Below, piece after piece: positions 9,254 through 18,963 of a stretch of 64,000 bases of DNA (its first letter is position 1; every line of letters begins with the position of its first letter). A program made the translations under genes and the position numbers. This stretch comes from Myxococcales bacterium. Its GTDB lineage: Bacteria; Myxococcota_A; UBA9160; UBA4427. The DNA lies in the NCBI GenBank assembly GCA_012960035.1, contig DUBZ01000085.1, positions 27,052 to 91,051 on the forward strand. The letters are read 5' to 3'. A model generated the notes under the pieces. It had not been told where the DNA came from. It was given only the letters and a program-made list of their open reading frames with translations, and searched no databases.

Positions 9254-11461
9254 TTAATCCTGGGTCTCGAAGACGAAGTCTTCGGGGAGTTTCCAGAACG
9301 TGCGAAGCTCGACCGCGTAGTCGGGGGAGAGCGCCATCGAACTCGCCCACATGCGAAGCACCGCCGGGTCCATATTTTCCTGTGCTTGGATCCTCGTGCG
9401 CTCGGCTGTCCACCATTCCTTGAAGGGAAGGGCTTGTGCCTTTCGCGTGTCGCGAATCTCTTGTCGCTTGGCCGTCGTGGCGGCTTCGTCGACGACGACA
9501 TGTCCATTCGGCTTGTTGGTCACCACGCCGTGGATATCCGTCGCAACGCGATGGGTCGTCCAGCTCTCGTTGAGATCGTTGGCGACCGCTTCGGGATCTC
9601 GCTCGATCGGGTCGCCCATGGCCTCAGCACCCGCGATGGGATGCACGATGATGTCGTAGTCCTGAAGTTGTTCAGGCGTTACGAATGGGGCGACTGCGTT
9701 GTCTTCCATCACCTTTGCCTTGATCTTCGACGAGACGGCCGGGTTGTCGGGGGCGCCGCGTTCGTGGATCAATGGCTTTTGCGCGTCGATCAATTCCTTG
9801 ACGTTCGTATCGTGGGCGTAGGCCGGCCGGTCGGGTACAACCGGATAGGCACCATACATCCCGTGATTGGCCACGGTCTTTGATCGCATGCCGGCGTCGC
9901 CGCACGAATATTCGAGGCCGGGCGTGTTATAGACCATCCAGACCGCAGTGTGGCCGAGGCCGCCGCGGAACTTGCCGAAGCCACCCGAATCCGGCGCCAC
10001 GTTGCGGCCCAAGAACATGATCGGGTAGTAGAGCTCGGTGATCTCGGCGTTGCCGAAGTCGGCTTCCGGTGTGTAGATGCACCAGGCACTGTTCTGTCCG
10101 TCCGAGTAACCACGTGCCGGCGAACCCTGACTTGCCTGCTCAAGCGTAAGTCCGGTCAAGTACATGCCGGACTGGTTCACGCCCGAGAACTCGGCCGTCA
10201 TGATTGTGCCTGCACCCGCTGCCATCTCTTCGACGAAGCCTCGCATTTGAAACAAGCGACCGAATACTTCGTAGAGACTGCTCACCCAAGTGACGGCCGG
10301 TGCCCACGCCACGCCCGACGCGGCCTCGAAGTCGACAGGGAACGGGTTCGCCCACGATCCTTCAGGCGGCATCTCCACGTCCCACGCCGAAATGGGACCG
10401 CTGTTGAACATGTCGAAGCCGACGATGTGCGAGTAGCCCATCATGAGACCACTCTTGAGTGCCGTCGGGCTAATGTTCTCGCCGAAGGGCACAGTGCCAC
10501 TCGCGCCTTGGAGCGACAACGCGACGCTGGCGTCACTCTTGATCGTCACTTCCATGGGCAAATTGAACATGCAGTCGATGTCTTGCTTGGCGAGCAAGAC
10601 GCGCTTGCCCTTCATCGCCAGGTCTTTGAACTGCGACTTCCGAATCCGGCCAGGGACCGTCTGCGTCTTGACGCGGGCGACCGCGTAGCGGCGACTGTCT
10701 TCGACGTATTCTTTGCTCGCGTCTGTGACGAAGTCTAGTCCGTACTTCTCGATGACCTCAGCCAAGCGCTCACGGATCGTGATGCAGCCTGCAAGTCGAC
10801 CCCGAGCGTCGCCGAGGACGAAGTCCGGGGTGCGCGTACGCGACCGGATCCGCATCTCGTACCAGGGATAGAAACGGTCGTTCTCGCCGACGCGTTCCAT
10901 CGAGATCGCAATGCCGTCCGAGTAGCAGTCGGGGTTCATGAACCCGATCGACCCGGGCGTGACGCTACCCGCGTCAGCGACGTGGCTTACGCACGATGCC
11001 CAAGCGATGAGCTTGCCGTCGTGAAACAACGGCATGCACATATCAAAGTCGGGCGAGTGAATGCCGCCGTAGTGAGGGTCGTTGTTCTCGAAGATGTCGC
11101 CTTCTTTGAACCCCGGATACTCCTCGTAACCGATTCGGATGAAGTTCTTGATCATGTCCGAAAGCAGCCCGGCGTGTGCCGAAATGCCTCGCGAAATGCA
11201 GATCGCTTCACCGGTTGGCGTGTGGAGTCCCCAAAGTGCGTCGCCACCTTCGGCGGCGATCGGGGAAGACGAAACCTTGCACCCTGTTGCCCACGCTGCG
11301 TTGCAGAGGTTGCTGAGGATGTGCCAGACGGCTTCGTACGTGCCCGGGTCCGATTCCTTGCGATGCAAGGTTTCGAGACCGAAGAGGCTGCCCGTCTTCT
11401 TGAAGGCTTCTTCGTTTGCCGCGGTCTGATCGATGAGAGAAAGCTCGGCGGTTTCCGGCAT
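9254..11461 (-). CDS. acxB: Acetone carboxylase-type alpha subunit (HyuB family)
   Basis: 735 aa of the hydantoinase B/oxoprolinase family, against about 776 aa for acetone carboxylase alpha. The early segment GDIFENNDPHYGGIHSPDF holds the conserved Asp/His ligands expected for the metal-dependent carboxylation site. It starts three bases after the stop of the HyuA-like gene and precedes the gamma subunit, so a three-subunit carboxylase is well supported. Gamma's presence distinguishes the set from plain hydantoinases and 5-oxoprolinases. Acetone, butanone, acetophenone or another methyl ketone are possible substrates. Confidence 0.85.
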   Translation of the reverse strand: MPETAELSLIDQTAANEEAFKKTGSLFGLETLHRKESDPGTYEAVWHILSNLCNAAWATGCKVSSSPIAAEGGDALWGLHTPTGEAICISRGISAHAGLLSDMIKNFIRIGYEEYPGFKEGDIFENNDPHYGGIHSPDFDMCMPLFHDGKLIAWASCVSHVADAGSVTPGSIGFMNPDCYSDGIAISMERVGENDRFYPWYEMRIRSRTRTPDFVLGDARGRLAGCITIRERLAEVIEKYGLDFVTDASKEYVEDSRRYAVARVKTQTVPGRIRKSQFKDLAMKGKRVLLAKQDIDCMFNLPMEVTIKSDASVALSLQGASGTVPFGENISPTALKSGLMMGYSHIVGFDMFNSGPISAWDVEMPPEGSWANPFPVDFEAASGVAWAPAVTWVSSLYEVFGRLFQMRGFVEEMAAGAGTIMTAEFSGVNQSGMYLTGLTLEQASQGSPARGYSDGQNSAWCIYTPEADFGNAEITELYYPIMFLGRNVAPDSGGFGKFRGGLGHTAVWMVYNTPGLEYSCGDAGMRSKTVANHGMYGAYPVVPDRPAYAHDTNVKELIDAQKPLIHERGAPDNPAVSSKIKAKVMEDNAVAPFVTPEQLQDYDIIVHPIAGAEAMGDPIERDPEAVANDLNESWTTHRVATDIHGVVTNKPNGHVVVDEAATTAKRQEIRDTRKAQALPFKEWWTAERTRIQAQENMDPAVLRMWASSMALSPDYAVELRTFWKLPEDFVFETQD

Positions 11462-11464
11462 GGT

Positions 11465-13609
11465 TTAGGAATCCTTCCTCGTAATCCAATAGATGTCGTG
11501 TTCGTCAATACGGACGTGCCATTCCGGCGGAACGAAGAGCGTGGTGTTCGAGGCTTCGATCACCGCGAGCCCATTGATCTCGTTGCCGGGCACCAGGGAT
11601 TCCATCTCCCAAATGTCTGCTTCTTGCCATTCGCCGCGCGCGAAGACTTGGCGCTTGGTCTTGAATGCCTTGTCGGCGGGCTTCTTGTCGGCGAGTTCGA
11701 ACTTACGCAGCTTTGGCTTCACCGTGGCGACCTTGGCGACCACGCAGACTTCCGTGATGTGATACGCGCCAACATCGGGCTTTGCCGCCAGTGTGAACAT
11801 CTTCGTGTAGAGGTCTTCGAACGCCTTGATCAGCGCGGTCATGTCTTCGATTGAATCGATGGTCGAGACAGGAGAGACGACTTCGACGTCGTCTAGCTGG
11901 CCGTAGTACTTCATGTACACGACGCGGCTGATCGAGATCTTGTCTTCTTCGAAGCCTTCCTTCTTGAGCTCGTCGAGGAGCTCGGTCTCAAGTGCCTGCC
12001 ACGTCGCCGCGACCGGGGCGAGGTAGGCGAGCTTGGTGGCGTCATCGAGGTCGGGCGTGATGACCGCGCCCACACTCTTATGGCGTCGATGCGAATAGTC
12101 CATGCATGCGCCGCCCCAAGCGGAGAAGCCGCCGGCATGAGGCACCGTGCAGACACCCTTCCAGGGAAAGTCTCCGGCGTAGCCAAGCAAGTGAAGCGGG
12201 CCGCCGCCGCCATAACCCAGCAGCACGTACTCGCGAAGGTCGTGACCGACCATCAAGCTGTTCACGAGATGTTCACGCATCATGACGTTGAGCAGTTCGA
12301 GGCAGGTTTCGGCCGCGACGTACACGTCCATGCCGAGCGGATCGGCAACCTTCTCCTTGAAGAGCTTCAACGAGACAGCCTTGTTGATCTTGACCTTGCC
12401 GCCGAGGTAGTTGGTTTCCGACAGAATGCCGAGCAACAAGTTGACGTCGTTGATGGTCGGCGTCGTGTTACCCGCTTCCATGAACGTCGGGCCCGGGGTT
12501 CCACCCGCAGAGTCCGGGCCAAGCTTGATGCGGTTGGTCTGCGGATCGACTCGGATGTACGTCCCGGTGCCCGCACCAATCGACGTGATGCCAAGCATCG
12601 GAACGTTTACGTACATGTTCTGGAAGCCCGGTTCGCGATCGATCGGCAAGACACCCGCGGTGATGGTGCCTGCGTCGAAGGAAGTGCCGCCGACATCACT
12701 GCAGACGATGTTTTCTTCGCCAATGACACTCGACAAGTACTTGGCGCCCATCAAACCGCCAACCGGACCACTCATCGCCGCTTCAAAGAGTCGCGGGTAG
12801 CGAATATTCGTGATGCCGCCATAGCCGAGCACTGTTTTGAGGCTGTGCTGGTAACCCGTCTTTACGAGTTCTTCTTCGATCCGGTAGAGCTGCTTGCGGG
12901 CCGGATCGGAAGCGTAGGCTTGAATGACCGTCGCGTTGGCGCGTGAAATTTCGCGGGTGGTCGGTGCGACCTTGTTCGAAACTTCGAGCACGACTTCGCG
13001 GTCGACTTCCTTCATAACCTCGCGGCAAATTTCGGCCGCGCGATCTTCGTGCATCGGGTTCACGAAGGACTGCAAGAAGATGATGGCGATCGCTTCGACT
13101 TCTTCGTCGACGATCAGCTCGCGCGCGCCTTTGCGCACTTCTTCTTCATACATGGGGATCACGGCCGTGCCGAACATGTCTATGCGTTCGGTGACGCCGC
13201 GGGCAAGCTTGCTCGGAACCAACGGCTCGCGATGCTTGCGGTACTGCATGTGCGTGATCTCGGACCACTGCGCGCCGATAAAAGTCTGGGAGCCGCGACC
13301 TTGGGAGATGATGTCTTCGAAGCCACGCGTCACAATGATGCCGGTTTTGTAACCGCTCATGTTGATGACGGTGTTCAGCATCGAGGTGCCGGTGTAGATG
13401 GCGGTCTCGATCTGCTTGCCAAAGTCAGAGCCTTCTTCTTTAGAGATGCCCATGTACTCAAGGGCTTCCCAAAATGACTCCATGTAACCAATGCTCTCGT
13501 CCTGAGGGGACGTGGGTGCTTTGCCGATCACGGACTTACCATCTTCATCGACGATGATCACGTCGGTCATGGTTCCGCCGGCATCACACGCTACGAGATA
13601 GCGGGACAT
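11465..13609 (-). CDS. acxA: Acetone carboxylase-type beta subunit (HyuA family)
   Basis: 714 aa, almost the length of acetone carboxylase beta (717). The ASKHA phosphate-binding motif is ACDAGGTMTDVIIVDEDG and the second nucleotide motif is CSDVGGTSFDAG; YGGGGPLHLLG follows. This subunit phosphorylates the ketone enol and bicarbonate in characterised enzymes. It is the first gene of the minus-strand operon; the promoter must lie in the 975-bp divergent region. No AcxR-type sigma-54 activator is seen in the window. Confidence 0.86.
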   Translation of the reverse strand: MSRYLVACDAGGTMTDVIIVDEDGKSVIGKAPTSPQDESIGYMESFWEALEYMGISKEEGSDFGKQIETAIYTGTSMLNTVINMSGYKTGIIVTRGFEDIISQGRGSQTFIGAQWSEITHMQYRKHREPLVPSKLARGVTERIDMFGTAVIPMYEEEVRKGARELIVDEEVEAIAIIFLQSFVNPMHEDRAAEICREVMKEVDREVVLEVSNKVAPTTREISRANATVIQAYASDPARKQLYRIEEELVKTGYQHSLKTVLGYGGITNIRYPRLFEAAMSGPVGGLMGAKYLSSVIGEENIVCSDVGGTSFDAGTITAGVLPIDREPGFQNMYVNVPMLGITSIGAGTGTYIRVDPQTNRIKLGPDSAGGTPGPTFMEAGNTTPTINDVNLLLGILSETNYLGGKVKINKAVSLKLFKEKVADPLGMDVYVAAETCLELLNVMMREHLVNSLMVGHDLREYVLLGYGGGGPLHLLGYAGDFPWKGVCTVPHAGGFSAWGGACMDYSHRRHKSVGAVITPDLDDATKLAYLAPVAATWQALETELLDELKKEGFEEDKISISRVVYMKYYGQLDDVEVVSPVSTIDSIEDMTALIKAFEDLYTKMFTLAAKPDVGAYHITEVCVVAKVATVKPKLRKFELADKKPADKAFKTKRQVFARGEWQEADIWEMESLVPGNEINGLAVIEASNTTLFVPPEWHVRIDEHDIYWITRKDS

Positions 13610-14584
13610 CGAAAACTACTCCTCTCTGGTCTCTCGGGGCGCCCTCAAAATCTTTCGGGTGCCGTTGAATTCGTTTTGGCTTGCGCCGGGCTTTGCAACG
13701 TTGGTTGGACTTGGACGCTAGGCCGGCGGTGAATGTTGCCGAAAGAACGACGCACACACACGCACTAACTCGCGCGTCCCAGTTGAACCGATTGTCTGCT
13801 GAATGGTAGTCCGCCGTATGTTCTACGGACGAATTGAAACGACCTGCTTGGTTTCTTGCAACGTTCGACTCGTGGTTCCGATGTGAAGGCCGACGCCGGG
13901 ATGGACGTCGTAAGAAACCTCTTGAGGACTGTATCTGATTTTTGCTTGATCGCACCATTGGAGCGGGGCTTCGACTGCGGTCGTCGCGACGAAAGCTCGA
14001 TCGCATTGCGTGATGGAAGCATTGCTCGTGTTTGCCGAGTGCGAGCGATGACCGGGTGCGGTTTGAATGTGGATTGTAGCGGCGACATGCGCGTGTCATC
14101 GATGCGCATCGAAGCGACATCGACGCAGTCGATGGGTTGGGAACCCTTGGGCGTGAGCGTCACGGAATGTTCGGTACAATCACGGCGTTTTCGGTGGCTC
14201 GGAAACCGCGTGCCCTGCGACTCACTCGCCTTCACGCTGATATTCGAGGCCGTCTCAGGTTTCTGTCGCGTGGAAGTGCTAAAACCAAAGCCGGTCAGCT
14301 GTCGCCCGCTCGCGCCGGTTCTTGATCACGGAGCCGTTTTGGGCTTCGACCCAGCCACAAAGAAGAATTAGAATCTTCCGAGCCGTGAATTTGCGAGAGG
14401 TTACGACCTCGACCAATTTATCGAGAGTTCTGTACCGAATCGCGGCGCACAATCGGCTCGCGGGCGGCGCGTTGCTGAAAGTGCAATGCGGCAAGCCCCA
14501 GCAACTCGAATCCAAGTCAGCACAACAGTCAGCACTAAAAAAAAAGCAAGACACAGCGAACCAAGAACCAAGGAGAACGTGATC
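13610..14584. promoter_or_regulatory. 975-bp divergent intergenic region between acxA-like and etfB
   Basis: It separates two divergently transcribed catabolic operons and must hold both promoters. Overlapping frames exist (for example plus 13856-14371 and minus 13765-14235), but none has a recognisable domain, good Shine-Dalgarno or convincing composition. The last 60 bases before etfB are A-rich and contain AAGGAG nine bases before the ATG. Specific operator or -35/-10 boxes could not be assigned by eye. Confidence 0.4.
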
Positions 14585-15388
14585 ATGCGCATTGCCATTT
14601 GCGTCAAAGAGGTGCTCGACCCCGATGCTGTCAACAACTATGCCATCGCGGGCAAGCTCGAAATCGGCGACGACGGCAAAAGCCTGACGCAGACGACGAT
14701 TCCGCGCTTGATCAACGGTTTCGACGAGCAGGCCCTAGAAGCAGGGCTGCGGATCAAGGACGCCGATGGCGACACCACGATCTCCGTGCTTTCGATTGGT
14801 CCCGACCCGGGCAAGATTTTGAAGCAATGCGCTGCGCTCGGCGCAAACTCGCTGGTGTCCATCAAGTCCGATACCGCAGAACTTGACTGTCACGGCTTTG
14901 CTTCGATCCTGGCCGCGCAAATACAGAAAGACGGCGGGGCGGATCTCGTGCTTTGCGGGCGGCAAGCATCGGACGACGACCAGGGTGTCGTGCCTGCCCT
15001 CATCGCGGAAAAGCTGGGGATGCCTCTCGTCACCTTCGCGCGCGCGGTCGAAGCAAACGGCAGCACCCTCAAGGTGACGCGGGTCACGCCTGACGGCGAT
15101 GAAGTCGTCGAAGTCGACTGTCCCGCCGTGGTGACGGTGAGCAACGAACTCGGCGAGCCCAGATACCCGACCGCTGCTGCGAAGATCAAGGCGCGGAAGG
15201 TGAAACCCAACGTCGTTTCGATTGCGGACCTCGGCCTGACCGATGCCGACACCGCACAACGCGCACAACTGAAGCAGCAGTACGTGCCTCAAATTCAGGG
15301 CAACTGCGAAATGATCGAAGGCGGTTCACCAGCGGAGCTCGCTGACAACTTGATGGCCCGGCTGCGCGCCGAAAGCCTGCTTTCATAA
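14585..15388 (+). CDS. etfB: Electron transfer flavoprotein beta subunit
   Basis: 267 aa from ATG 14585 (MRIAICVKEVLDPDAV), with AAGGAG upstream; the 33 residues before it in frame are not ETF-like. With EtfA it carries electrons from acyl-CoA-type dehydrogenases to the membrane quinone pool. The motifs LCGRQASDDDQG and NELGEPRYPT are typical of the AMP-binding beta subunit. It is the first gene of a four-gene set with etfA, DUF35 and a thiolase-fold gene, opposite the carboxylase operon. Confidence 0.93.
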   Translation: MRIAICVKEVLDPDAVNNYAIAGKLEIGDDGKSLTQTTIPRLINGFDEQALEAGLRIKDADGDTTISVLSIGPDPGKILKQCAALGANSLVSIKSDTAELDCHGFASILAAQIQKDGGADLVLCGRQASDDDQGVVPALIAEKLGMPLVTFARAVEANGSTLKVTRVTPDGDEVVEVDCPAVVTVSNELGEPRYPTAAAKIKARKVKPNVVSIADLGLTDADTAQRAQLKQQYVPQIQGNCEMIEGGSPAELADNLMARLRAESLLS

Positions 15389-15463
15389 TTCGAATTCAAG
15401 ATTCGTTGCGGCCGATCACGTCGCGGCCGATGCGAACAGCGAGAGAGTCAGGAGAATAGATTC

Positions 15464-16441
15464 ATGTCGAACAATGCAGTCGTCGTGTGTACGTGGGGCG
15501 AAGAGCGCGGGGGACTCCCTGGCGGAGCGGAAGAGGTGTTGACCCTCGCAAACCAACTGAGTCAGCGCCTCGGTGCCGATCTCAACTGGCTTACCCTTGG
15601 CACCTCGGCGTCGGGCATCGCCGAGACCGCAGCCGCCTTTGGTGTTGCGAGCGTGCAGCAGATCGAAGACGCGAAGCTTGAAGGTGTGCCCGCAGATGCA
15701 ACGGTCGAAGCCCTGGCCCAGTACTGCGCAGCCACATCACCGCGTGTCATTCTATTTAGCCAGGACGCCGCAACGCGAACCATCGCCCCCCGCCTCGCTG
15801 GACGCATTGGAAGCGCCGTGGTGATGAACGCGATCGAGGTTGCAACCGAAGGAAGCAGCCTCGAAGTGACCGCCGCGGCATATGGCGGAGACACGCGTTC
15901 GCTCTACGTCCTCGCAGGCGAAGGCACGCAGGTGATCGCGGTTACCGCGAATTCGATCACCGCAGCGCAACCCGCCGCCGGCTCCACGCCTTCGACAGAA
16001 AGTATTTCGGTTGACCTGTCTTCGGTGCAGGAGCGGATTCGCGTCGTCGAGGCTGCCAAGTCCGAAGGGCCGAGGCTTGAAGATGCGGAGATCATCGTCT
16101 CAGGTGGCCGTGGCCTAGGTTCGGTTGAAAACTACAAGTTGATCCGCGAACTCGCCGAAGCCATGGGCGGCATGCCAGGTGCTTCGCGTCCACTGGTCGA
16201 TGAGGGCTGGGTCGATTCGAGCCATCAAGTTGGCCTCACGGGTAAGATCACCAAGCCCACCCTTTACGTTGCGATCGGGATCTCGGGAGCGAGCCAGCAC
16301 ATGGCGGGCTGCGGCGCGGCGAACGCGATTGCGGCGATCAACAAAGATTCCGAAGCGGCGATCTTCCAGCACGCGCGCTTCGGTGTTGTCGGTGATGCCC
16401 TCGAGTTGTTGCCGGAACTCATTCGGGCTGCCAAAGCCTGA
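15464..16441 (+). CDS. etfA: Electron transfer flavoprotein alpha subunit
   Basis: 325 aa. The C-terminal FAD-binding domain is clear: GGRGLGS, then QVGLTGKITKPTLYVAIGIS, SGASQHMAGC and INKDSEAAIFQHA. The N-terminal half is the usual alpha/beta domain. It partners the upstream EtfB; the 75-base gap contains a short direct repeat of GCGGCCGAT. No matching acyl-CoA dehydrogenase lies nearby, so the electron donor is encoded elsewhere. Confidence 0.93.
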   Translation: MSNNAVVVCTWGEERGGLPGGAEEVLTLANQLSQRLGADLNWLTLGTSASGIAETAAAFGVASVQQIEDAKLEGVPADATVEALAQYCAATSPRVILFSQDAATRTIAPRLAGRIGSAVVMNAIEVATEGSSLEVTAAAYGGDTRSLYVLAGEGTQVIAVTANSITAAQPAAGSTPSTESISVDLSSVQERIRVVEAAKSEGPRLEDAEIIVSGGRGLGSVENYKLIRELAEAMGGMPGASRPLVDEGWVDSSHQVGLTGKITKPTLYVAIGISGASQHMAGCGAANAIAAINKDSEAAIFQHARFGVVGDALELLPELIRAAKA

Positions 16442-16509
16442 GCGTCTCGCACCCAGCATTCGCGCGGCGTCAGTCATTTGGCCGCGCCAGCAAGATGGAG
16501 AGAAGAGCT

Positions 16510-16932
16510 ATGAGCACTGAAACGATCGAGTCCGCCGAAGGGTTGTTCGCGGACACGAAGAACGGACCCCGCCTATTGGGTTCGCGCTGTGTTACGTGCG
16601 ACACGCCGTACTTCCCGCGCAGTGCGGGTTGCCACAATCCGAACTGTGATCTTTCGAAGATGGAAGACGCGGAGTTCGGACCGAAGGGGAAAATCTGGAG
16701 TCTTTCGATCCAGAACTATCCGCCGCCGCCGCCGGTCGTCATTATCGACCCGTTTGAACCTTTCGCGGTTGGGATGGTGGATCTCGTCGAAGGGCTACGC
16801 GTGCTCGGCCGAATCGTTTCGGATACCCCGGACAAGGTCGACGTCGGCGACGAAGTTGAACTGGTGCTCGCGCCGCTCGGGGTCGATGCCACGGGCGCCG
16901 AAGTGATCTCTTGGCAATTTCGACCGATTTAG
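16510..16932 (+). CDS. DUF35 zinc-ribbon/OB-fold protein
   Basis: 140 aa from ATG 16510 preceded by AGAGAAGAG. An N-terminal zinc ribbon shows Cys pairs in SRCVTCDTPYFPR and GCHNPNCD, followed by an OB-fold (PFAVGMVDLVEGLRVLGRI). Such proteins bind CoA esters and act as partners of SCP2-type thiolases; in steroid side-chain degradation a DUF35 domain forms the aldolase complex with Ltp2. It stands directly before such a thiolase-fold gene, so a complex is expected. Confidence 0.88.
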   Translation: MSTETIESAEGLFADTKNGPRLLGSRCVTCDTPYFPRSAGCHNPNCDLSKMEDAEFGPKGKIWSLSIQNYPPPPPVVIIDPFEPFAVGMVDLVEGLRVLGRIVSDTPDKVDVGDEVELVLAPLGVDATGAEVISWQFRPI

Positions 16933-16996
16933 TCGCCGGCGAAGAACGGGCAACCATTTTTAGCGCGGCATTGATCAGCGCGCGGAGGAATTTGAA

Positions 16997-18175
16997 ATGA
17001 GAGACGTTGCGATCCTCGGACAAGGGCTTCATCCCTGGGGCAAGTTCAACGACAAACCGGTGACCGAGCTCTGCCGCACCGCGACCGAAGCGGCGTTGGC
17101 CGACGCGGGCATCAAGTGGCGGGATGTCGAAGCCGTTGCCGCGGCGAGTTCGCGTTTCTCAGGCGGCAAGGGTTGGGGCCTCAACGGCAACGACCTCGTC
17201 GAAGACATGGGGTCGACCGGCATTCCGGTTTACAACATGAGTGCTGGATGCTCGGCCGGCGCCAACGCTTTCAACGTGGGACACATGATGGTCGCCAGCG
17301 GTCAGCATGACATCGTCGTGGTGATGGGCGGCGAAAAGATGCCCAAGGGTTTCGTGCAGACCTCGGGGCTCGAAGATCCAACCGACCCGGAATATCTGCG
17401 CCAGCGCTGCGTGGGTTTGCCCGGCCCAGGGTTTTGGGCGCTTCTTTGTCGCCAGCGCATGGCGCAGTACGGAACGACTGAAGAAGATTTGGCTCGGATT
17501 GCAGTGAAGGCTCACAAGCTTGGGGCGCTCAATGAGAACGCACGCTTCCGCAAAGAGTTTACGATGGACGAAGTCTTGAACTCTGCCATGGTCAACTTTC
17601 CACTTCGGCTCTATGAAATTTGTCCGGTGAGTGACGGTGCCGCAGCGGTCGTGTTGTGTTCACCCGAGATCGCGAACAAGGCCGCGAGCAAGCCGGTGTG
17701 GGTGGCTTCCAGTGCGGTCGCGACGGCGAGCTTCGATGACGGGATTCCGCGCCACATCGCATGCACGATCGGCAAGGGCAATCCGCATCACAGCGAAGCA
17801 CGGCTCGCTGTCGCGAAGGCGATGAAGTCAGCAAATCTCAAGCCTTCGGATGTCGACTTGATCGAGCTGCAAGACAACACCGTCTATTACGAACTTGCAT
17901 TCCCCGAAGAGTGGGGCTTCATCGAGCCCGGCACTGCGGAAAAGTGGGTCGCGAACGGTGACACCATGCCTACCGGCAAGCTCCCCATCAACCCGAGCGG
18001 CGGCTTCCAGAGTTTTGGCGAAGCCACCACCGCGCAGGCACTGTGGCAGATCGTCGAAGTGGCGTCGCAGCTTCGAGGCGAAGCGGGCGAGCGTCAAGTT
18101 CCAAACGCCAAGATCGGGTTAGCGCAGAGTCTCGGCTTGGGCGGCAACGCGACCGCGACGGTGCTCCGGGTCTGA
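16997..18175 (+). CDS. SCP2-type thiolase-fold protein (possible aldolase)
   Basis: 392 aa. The thiolase nucleophile is present as C85 in NMSAGCSAGANAF. The usual downstream His-Asp reads LQDNTVYYEL (Q292, D293, Y297, Y298), and the GHP motif after NPSGG is replaced by FQSFGEATT. Missing general bases make ordinary thiolysis doubtful; with its DUF35 partner it may be an Ltp2-like retro-aldolase or a specialised thiolase. It ends the ETF operon and probably handles a CoA intermediate of the ketone pathway. Confidence 0.85.
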   Translation: MRDVAILGQGLHPWGKFNDKPVTELCRTATEAALADAGIKWRDVEAVAAASSRFSGGKGWGLNGNDLVEDMGSTGIPVYNMSAGCSAGANAFNVGHMMVASGQHDIVVVMGGEKMPKGFVQTSGLEDPTDPEYLRQRCVGLPGPGFWALLCRQRMAQYGTTEEDLARIAVKAHKLGALNENARFRKEFTMDEVLNSAMVNFPLRLYEICPVSDGAAAVVLCSPEIANKAASKPVWVASSAVATASFDDGIPRHIACTIGKGNPHHSEARLAVAKAMKSANLKPSDVDLIELQDNTVYYELAFPEEWGFIEPGTAEKWVANGDTMPTGKLPINPSGGFQSFGEATTAQALWQIVEVASQLRGEAGERQVPNAKIGLAQSLGLGGNATATVLRV

Positions 18176-18327
18176 TCGTCGCTTTTGTGCCGTTCGGGAA
18201 GACGACAAAAAAACCTGCATTCACGACGCTTCGAATTGAAGCGGTGTGAAGTACAGGCTTTGTGGTGTGGTTCGGTGCCGAGCTGGTCCGCGCGCTTTCC
18301 GCGGACCAGGGGGTTGGCAGCGAGCGG

Positions 18328-18963
18328 CTAACTACGGTTTCGGCTGTTGTGCCGGTCGTGACCGCCATCCCGTTTGTGGCCCCCGCGCTCTTCGTGTCGA
18401 TTACGGCCTTCACGTCGATCGTCGTGCCGACCGGAACGATCACGGCGTTGCTCGAACCGATGGCCGTCGCGGGGGGAGCGCGACTTATTGTTCCATCGGC
18501 GCTCCGAGCGGTGGATGGCGTGTCGACGACCTTGATGGCGTTGGGATCGGCCATTGTAGTGTCTCGGTGCATGTCCACCGAATCTCACGTGTCCACGGTG
18601 GCCCCAGCGAGGGGCGCGTGCGTGCGGGTTGTGTGCGCGATGGGTCGTGGCATGGCCACAGCGAGTATGATGACGATGCACTGGCTTCACGTGGCGCCGA
18701 TGGGCGGGACGGTGCTGCGCTTCGACGACCACCACTTCGCGATGGGCATGTCTGCCGAAAACGAGATGCGTCATCGCCGCGAGGTGGTTTGCCGCGAGCC
18801 GACCGATTTCAAATTCGAAACCCGACTCGAACGACTCGTTCGCCTGGGCGCTCCCCGAGTAGCCGAAGATCGCGAGCACCATGCCCGATGCCGCCAAGCC
18901 TTTTGCGCGGCGGCTGCGCAACTTCGTATTGCGTCTGGATCGAAAGTTACTCTGGCGATTCAT
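18328..18963 (-). CDS. His/Arg-rich secreted protein
   Basis: 211 aa from ATG 18963 with GGAGG four bases upstream. A basic N-terminus (RSRRAKGLAASG) leads into a hydrophobic stretch and a likely cleavage site at SAQA, about residue 41. After about residue 60 the chain is dominated by His, Arg and Gly with around 27 histidines, in patterns such as HRHHTRCGHATTH. It could bind metal or nucleic acid/polyanion in the periplasm; no known domain is recognised. An antisense frame covers the same bases but lacks these signals. Confidence 0.62.
   Translation of the reverse strand: MNRQSNFRSRRNTKLRSRRAKGLAASGMVLAIFGYSGSAQANESFESGFEFEIGRLAANHLAAMTHLVFGRHAHREVVVVEAQHRPAHRRHVKPVHRHHTRCGHATTHRAHNPHARAPRWGHRGHVRFGGHAPRHYNGRSQRHQGRRHAIHRSERRWNNKSRSPRDGHRFEQRRDRSGRHDDRREGRNRHEERGGHKRDGGHDRHNSRNRS

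Noticed and set aside
13856..14371. 171-aa plus-strand frame in the divergent region
   Set aside because: No start signal, no domain, and an equally long antisense frame exists; not enough support.
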